From: Clostridiales bacterium UBA4644
Lineage (GTDB): Bacteria; Bacillota; Clostridia; Oscillospirales; Butyricicoccaceae
Reading direction: 5' to 3'
NCBI GenBank assembly: GCA_002405755.1
Contig: DHMK01000028.1
Location: forward strand, 3,478 to 20,592
DNA: 17,115 bases
Below, in pieces: positions 13,879 through 17,115 of the stretch. The translations under genes and the position numbers were made by a program. Under the pieces are notes generated by a model that was given only the letters and a program-made list of their open reading frames with translations, was not told where the DNA came from and did no database searches. The stretch's first letter is position 1. Every line of letters starts with the position of its first letter.

Positions 13879-14577
13879 ATGGCGCTTTACGCGATCGGCG
13901 ACACACATTTTTCCGAGGGCTGCAATAAGCCCATGGACATCTTCGGCGGGGCTTGGAAGGGCTATCGGGACAAGCTGGTCCAGAGCTTTTCCGTGCTGCA
14001 GCCGGAGGATCTGCTGGTGATCTGCGGTGATTTTTCCTGGGGAATGTCGCTGCAGGAGGCTCTGCCGGATTTTCAGCTGCTGGAGCGTTTTCCCGGCAAA
14101 AAGCTGCTGGTAAAGGGCAATCACGACTATTGGTGGGAAACAGTTTCAAAAATGAAACGGTTTTTTCAGGAAAATCAGATCGAAACCATTGATTTTTTAC
14201 ATAATTCCTGCTATTTTTATGACGGTGCGGCTTTGTGCGGCACTCGCGGCTGGTTTTATGACCGAAACGATCCCAACGCCGGAGACGACAAGATCTTCAA
14301 ACGGGAGCTGATCCGTCTGGAGGCTTCCCTCAAGGCCGCAGCCGGTCAGGGAGCGGCGGAGATCGACTGCTTTCTCCATTATCCGCCGGTGTTTCAGGGG
14401 ACGGAGGTTCCACAGATCATGGAGATCCTGGGACGCTATCCGGTAAAGCGCGTTTTTTACGGTCATCTGCACGGCGAAAGCCTGCGGGGCGCCTTCTGCG
14501 GCATGCGGCAGGGGATCTCCTTTCATGTGATCTCCGCAGACGCCCTGAGCTTCCGGCCCATCCGGATCAGAGGATAA
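13879..14577 (+). CDS. Calcineurin-like metallophosphoesterase
   Basis: 232 residues. The five metal-binding motifs are in order: D8-x-H10 (AIGDTHFS), GD at 50-51 (ICGDFSWG), GNHD at 80-83 (VKGNHDYWWE), a histidine in LHYPP, and GHLHG near the end. The family hydrolyses phosphomonoesters or diesters with two metal ions; this subgroup (MALYAIGD..., GDFSWG, GNHDYWW) is widespread in Firmicutes with an unknown substrate. The ATG at 13879 is preferred, with GGAAGGAG at 13866-13873; an upstream ATG at 13846 overlapping the yraN stop would add 11 polar residues. It is the last gene of the lepB operon. No strong terminator separates it from tig. Confidence 0.9.
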   Translation: MALYAIGDTHFSEGCNKPMDIFGGAWKGYRDKLVQSFSVLQPEDLLVICGDFSWGMSLQEALPDFQLLERFPGKKLLVKGNHDYWWETVSKMKRFFQENQIETIDFLHNSCYFYDGAALCGTRGWFYDRNDPNAGDDKIFKRELIRLEASLKAAAGQGAAEIDCFLHYPPVFQGTEVPQIMEILGRYPVKRVFYGHLHGESLRGAFCGMRQGISFHVISADALSFRPIRIRG

Positions 14578-14595
14578 ATAAAATAATATAAATAG
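14575..14595 (+). other. AT-only patch before tig
   Basis: Twenty consecutive A/T bases starting at the phosphoesterase stop codon, in an otherwise GC-rich region. It contains a -10-like TAAAAT (14579-14584) and TATAAA (14587-14592), but I find no convincing -35 box at 16-18 nt. It may be a promoter element or an unstructured zone helping tig translation. Confidence 0.35.
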
Positions 14596-14621
14596 TGCAA
14601 CTTTACAAGGAGGACATATCC

Positions 14622-15932
14622 GTGAAACTGAACAATGTGGAAAAGAAAGAAAAGAATCAGGTGGTGCTGAGCATCGCCGTGGAGCCCGAGGTCTTTGAGG
14701 CCGCCTGCGAAAAGGCTTATCGCAAGAATGTTGGCTCCATCAATATCCAGGGCTTCCGCAAGGGCCACGCCCCCCGGAAGATCATCGAGAAGCTCTATGG
14801 CAAGGAGATTTTTTTTGAGGATGCCATGAACTTCTGCATCCCCGATGCTTACGAGGCCGCCCTGAAGGAAGCTGCGCTGGATGTGGTTTCTCAGCCCCAG
14901 ATCGGCACGGTAGATGTCCAGGACGATGGTACCTTTGTTTTTGAGGCCGCTGTTTTTGTCAAGCCCCAGGTGGTCGTGAAGGATTACAAGGGTCTGGAAG
15001 CGGAAAAGGAAGACGATGCCGTTACGGACGAAGAGGTCCAGGGCGAGCTGGATCGTCTGCAGCAGCGCAATGCCCGCCTGATCCCCGTGGAGCGGGAGGC
15101 TCAGAACGGCGACACCGCCAACATCGACTTTGAGGGCTTTGTGGACGGCGTTGCTTTCGATGGCGGCAAGGGTGAAAAGTTTGACCTGGTGCTGGGCTCC
15201 GGCACCTTTATCCCCGGCTTCGAGGAGCAGCTGGTGGGCAAGAAGGCCGGTGAGTCCTGTGAGGTCAACGTGACCTTCCCCGAGGAATATCAGGAAAAAT
15301 CTCTGGCCGGCAAGCCTGCTGTCTTCAAGTGCACCGTCAACGAGGTGAAGGAATCTCAGAAGCCCGCGCTGGACGATGAGCTGGCCAAGGATGTTTCCGA
15401 GTTTGACACGCTGACCGAGTTGCGGGAAGACATTCACAAGAAGCTGAAGGAGCGCAAGGAAACCGCCGCTAAAAACGCCTTCCAGGAGAAGCTGATGGAT
15501 CAGGTCCTGCTGACCATGGACGCCGATATCCCCGCCGCCATGATTGAAAATCAGCTGGACCGCATCGAGGAGGACTTTGGCTACCGTCTGGCCATGCAAG
15601 GCATGAATCTGGATTCCTACCTGAAGATGCAGGGCATGGATCACGCCGCCTTCCGCAATATCTTCCGTTCTCAGGCGGAGCGTCAGGTGAAGGTCCGTCT
15701 GGCGCTGGAGGCCATTGCCAAGCAGGAAAACCTGGAGGTCTCCGAGGCCGATGTGGAAGCGGAGTTCAACAAGCTGGCGGAGCAGAATAAGATGGCCGTG
15801 GACAAGATCAAGGAGCTGCTGCCTGAGGAGGATCTGAAGATGGATCTGATGTGCCAGAAGGCCAATGATTTCGTCCTGGACAACGCCGTGGCGAAGCCCG
15901 TCGCCAAGCAGGAAGAAAAGGCTGCGGAATAA
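14622..15932 (+). CDS. tig: Trigger factor, ribosome-associated chaperone and prolyl isomerase
   Basis: 436 residues, the normal length. The N-terminal domain carries the ribosome-docking signature GFRKGHAP (44-51). An FKBP-type isomerase domain follows (about 160-245; NGDTANIDFEGFVDG, LGSGTFIPGFEEQLVG). The remainder is the helical chaperone domain, with a short Lys/Glu/Ala-rich tail. It binds L23 at the exit tunnel and shields emerging chains. The start is GTG at 14622 with AAGGAGG at 14607-14613; another GTG at 14595 is in frame but lies before this ribosome binding site. tig-clpP-clpX is a standard bacterial order. Confidence 0.97.
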   Translation: MKLNNVEKKEKNQVVLSIAVEPEVFEAACEKAYRKNVGSINIQGFRKGHAPRKIIEKLYGKEIFFEDAMNFCIPDAYEAALKEAALDVVSQPQIGTVDVQDDGTFVFEAAVFVKPQVVVKDYKGLEAEKEDDAVTDEEVQGELDRLQQRNARLIPVEREAQNGDTANIDFEGFVDGVAFDGGKGEKFDLVLGSGTFIPGFEEQLVGKKAGESCEVNVTFPEEYQEKSLAGKPAVFKCTVNEVKESQKPALDDELAKDVSEFDTLTELREDIHKKLKERKETAAKNAFQEKLMDQVLLTMDADIPAAMIENQLDRIEEDFGYRLAMQGMNLDSYLKMQGMDHAAFRNIFRSQAERQVKVRLALEAIAKQENLEVSEADVEAEFNKLAEQNKMAVDKIKELLPEEDLKMDLMCQKANDFVLDNAVAKPVAKQEEKAAE

Positions 15933-15945
15933 TTTCGCCTTTCTG

Positions 15946-15976
15946 CGGGAGCCTTCCCGAAAATCGACGGATTTTT
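15946..15976 (+). terminator. Possible weak terminator after tig
   Basis: A 5-bp hairpin (CGGGA 15946-15950 with TCCCG 15955-15959) followed by AAAATC-GACG-GATTTTT (15960-15976), a 6-bp AT-rich stem ending in T. Neither is strong alone, so partial readthrough into clpP is likely. Confidence 0.4.
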
Positions 15977-16013
15977 CATGCCGCAGGGCTTAAACTGATA
16001 GCAAATATCATCA

Positions 16014-16042
16014 CGGGAAGCGCCGCTTTGCAGCGCTTCCCG
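16014..16042 (+). other. 10-bp inverted repeat with 9-nt spacer just upstream of clpP
   Basis: CGGGAAGCGC (16014-16023) and GCGCTTCCCG (16033-16042) are perfectly complementary across 9 nt. The ribosome binding site of clpP (GAAAGGAG) follows about 13 nt later. No T-run follows, which argues against an ordinary terminator. The spacing is like CIRCE (9-nt arms, 9-nt spacer) but the sequence is not. It may be an operator or a 5' leader hairpin. Confidence 0.55.
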
Positions 16043-16068
16043 CGTCGTACTTCAGAAAGGAGTATTTT

Positions 16069-16653
16069 ATGTCTTATATTCCCATGGTGGTGGAGCAGAC
16101 CAACCGGGGCGAGCGGTCTTACGATATCTTCTCCCGGCTCCTCAATGACCGGGTCATCATTCTTTCGGAAGAGGTCAATGATACCACGGCCAGCCTGATC
16201 GTGGCCCAGCTTTTGTATCTGGAGGCCCAGGATCCGGACAAGGACATCAGCTTTTATATCAACAGCCCCGGCGGCTCCATCACGGCGGGCATGGCGATCT
16301 ACGACACCATGCAGTATATCAACTGCGATGTTTCCACCATCTGCATCGGCATGGCCGCCAGCATGGGCGCGTTTTTGCTGCAGGCGGGGGCCAAGGGCAA
16401 GCGGATGGCGCTGCCCAACAGCGAGATTTTGATCCATCAGCCGCTGATGGGCGGTCTGCAGGGACAAGCCTCCGACATTAAAATTCACGCGGACCATCTC
16501 GTTTCCATCCGCTCCAAGCTGAACCGGATCATGAGCGAACGCACCGGCCAGCCGCTGGAGGTCATCGAGCGCGACACAGAGCGGGACCACTATATGACGG
16601 CGGAGGAAGCCTGCGCCTATGGTCTGATCGACAAGGTGATCGTAAAGCGCTGA
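16069..16653 (+). CDS. clpP: ATP-dependent Clp protease proteolytic subunit
   Basis: 194 residues. The catalytic triad is S98 (GMAASMGAF), H123 (LIHQP) and D173 (TERDHYM). YINSPGGSITAGMAIYDTMQ and ERTGQPLEVIERDTERD are diagnostic. ClpP forms a 14-subunit barrel that degrades proteins fed by ClpX or other AAA+ partners. MSYIPMVVEQTNRGER suggests a very short propeptide. The ATG at 16069 follows GAAAGGAG. I see no CtsR-type operator or CIRCE element; the inverted repeat just upstream is the only regulatory candidate. Confidence 0.97.
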   Translation: MSYIPMVVEQTNRGERSYDIFSRLLNDRVIILSEEVNDTTASLIVAQLLYLEAQDPDKDISFYINSPGGSITAGMAIYDTMQYINCDVSTICIGMAASMGAFLLQAGAKGKRMALPNSEILIHQPLMGGLQGQASDIKIHADHLVSIRSKLNRIMSERTGQPLEVIERDTERDHYMTAEEACAYGLIDKVIVKR

Positions 16654-16684
16654 AGCTTTCCACGCCTTGAAATAAGGAGCTTTT

Positions 16685-17115
16685 ATGGCAAACAATGAAA
16701 AAAAAGAGGTGCGCTGCAGCTTTTGCGGCCGCACACAGGATGAAGTAAAGCGGCTGATCGCCGGACCCAACGCCTATATCTGCAACGAATGCGTGGATAT
16801 CTGCGCCGATCTGGTCCGGGAGGAGGAAGAGGACGAGGCCGCGGAGGGCCGCTTCCAGCTGGACGGCAAGCTGCCCAAGCCCGCGGAGATGAAGGCTGCG
16901 CTGGACGAATATGTCATTGGGCAGGACCGGGCCAAGATCGCCCTTTGCGTGGCAGTCTATAATCACTATAAGCGCATCCTGCATCCGGATGCAGATGTGG
17001 AGATCCAGAAGAGCAACATCCTGATGATCGGCCCCACCGGCAGCGGCAAGACCCATCTGGCCCAGACGCTGGCCCGCAGCATGAAGGTCCCCTTCGCCAT
17101 TGCCGACGCCACCAC
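16685..17115 (+). CDS. clpX: ClpX ATPase subunit, N-terminal part (partial)
   Basis: The first 143 codons; the gene runs past the window end. The N-terminal zinc-binding domain has C11, C14, C33 and C36 (RCSFCGR... and YICNECVDIC), which binds adaptors and substrates. The AAA+ module begins with LDEYVIGQDRAK and contains Walker A at 116-123 (GPTGSGKT). ClpX unfolds tagged proteins and feeds them to ClpP, encoded 31 nt upstream. AAGGAG (16674-16679) precedes the ATG. The residue after Walker A is His (GKTHLAQTLA) where Leu is more usual. Confidence 0.96.
   Translation, partial: MANNEKKEVRCSFCGRTQDEVKRLIAGPNAYICNECVDICADLVREEEEDEAAEGRFQLDGKLPKPAEMKAALDEYVIGQDRAKIALCVAVYNHYKRILHPDADVEIQKSNILMIGPTGSGKTHLAQTLARSMKVPFAIADAT

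Noticed and set aside
15970..16000. Possible SigA promoter for clpP (TTTTCA-N17-TGATAG)
   Set aside because: The -10 box is too far from consensus; clpP may be transcribed by readthrough from tig or from an unusual promoter.

Overview
The window is a GC-rich stretch of bacterial chromosome. It most likely comes from an endospore-forming member of Clostridia, and I would guess an Oscillospiraceae-type gut anaerobe. Supporting points are a full-length spoIVA behind a SigE-like promoter, an M50 protease of the SpoIVFB type, an SLH-anchored surface protein, and Firmicute gene orders such as rplS-lepB-rbgA-rnhB-yraN and tig-clpP-clpX. The genus is inference only.

Layout. (1) 1-253: 3' end of an ABC exporter gene and its terminator. 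(2) 254-607: a strong SigA-type promoter, a 34-codon small ORF and two folded hairpins, leading into a QueG-like Fe-S protein gene (608-1369). (3) A bidirectional terminator separates that gene from a large minus-strand gene for a secreted, SLH-anchored protein (1429-4347) with its own promoter. (4) Divergently, a SigE-like promoter drives spoIVA (4561-6039) and a tightly coupled single-pass membrane protein of unknown function (6042-6341). A second bidirectional terminator follows. (5) A minus-strand MATE exporter gene (6371-7760) is split by a frameshift in a run of eight G. (6) Divergent from it are a SpoIVFB-like protease (7837-8442), a radical SAM protein (8456-10288) and its DUF2344 partner (10281-10922). 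An internal promoter at 8393-8421 probably serves the last two. (7) rplS has its own extended -10 promoter, a hairpin leader and a terminator. A packed operon follows: lepB, rbgA, rnhB, yraN and a metallophosphoesterase. (8) tig, clpP and the start of clpX close the window.

How the genes fit together. Most are housekeeping: ribosome assembly and translation (rplS, rbgA, tig), protein export (lepB), genome maintenance (rnhB, perhaps yraN) and proteolysis (clpP, clpX). The sporulation part is spoIVA, which builds the base of the spore coat in the mother cell, and the SpoIVFB-like protease.

I see no mobile element, CRISPR array, tRNA or rRNA, and no clear unknown multi-gene system. The best candidates for something undescribed are: the leader with small ORF before the QueG-like gene; the membrane protein coupled to spoIVA; the homopolymer-disrupted MATE gene; and a covarying AT-rich hairpin found near the ends of both DUF2344 and tig.
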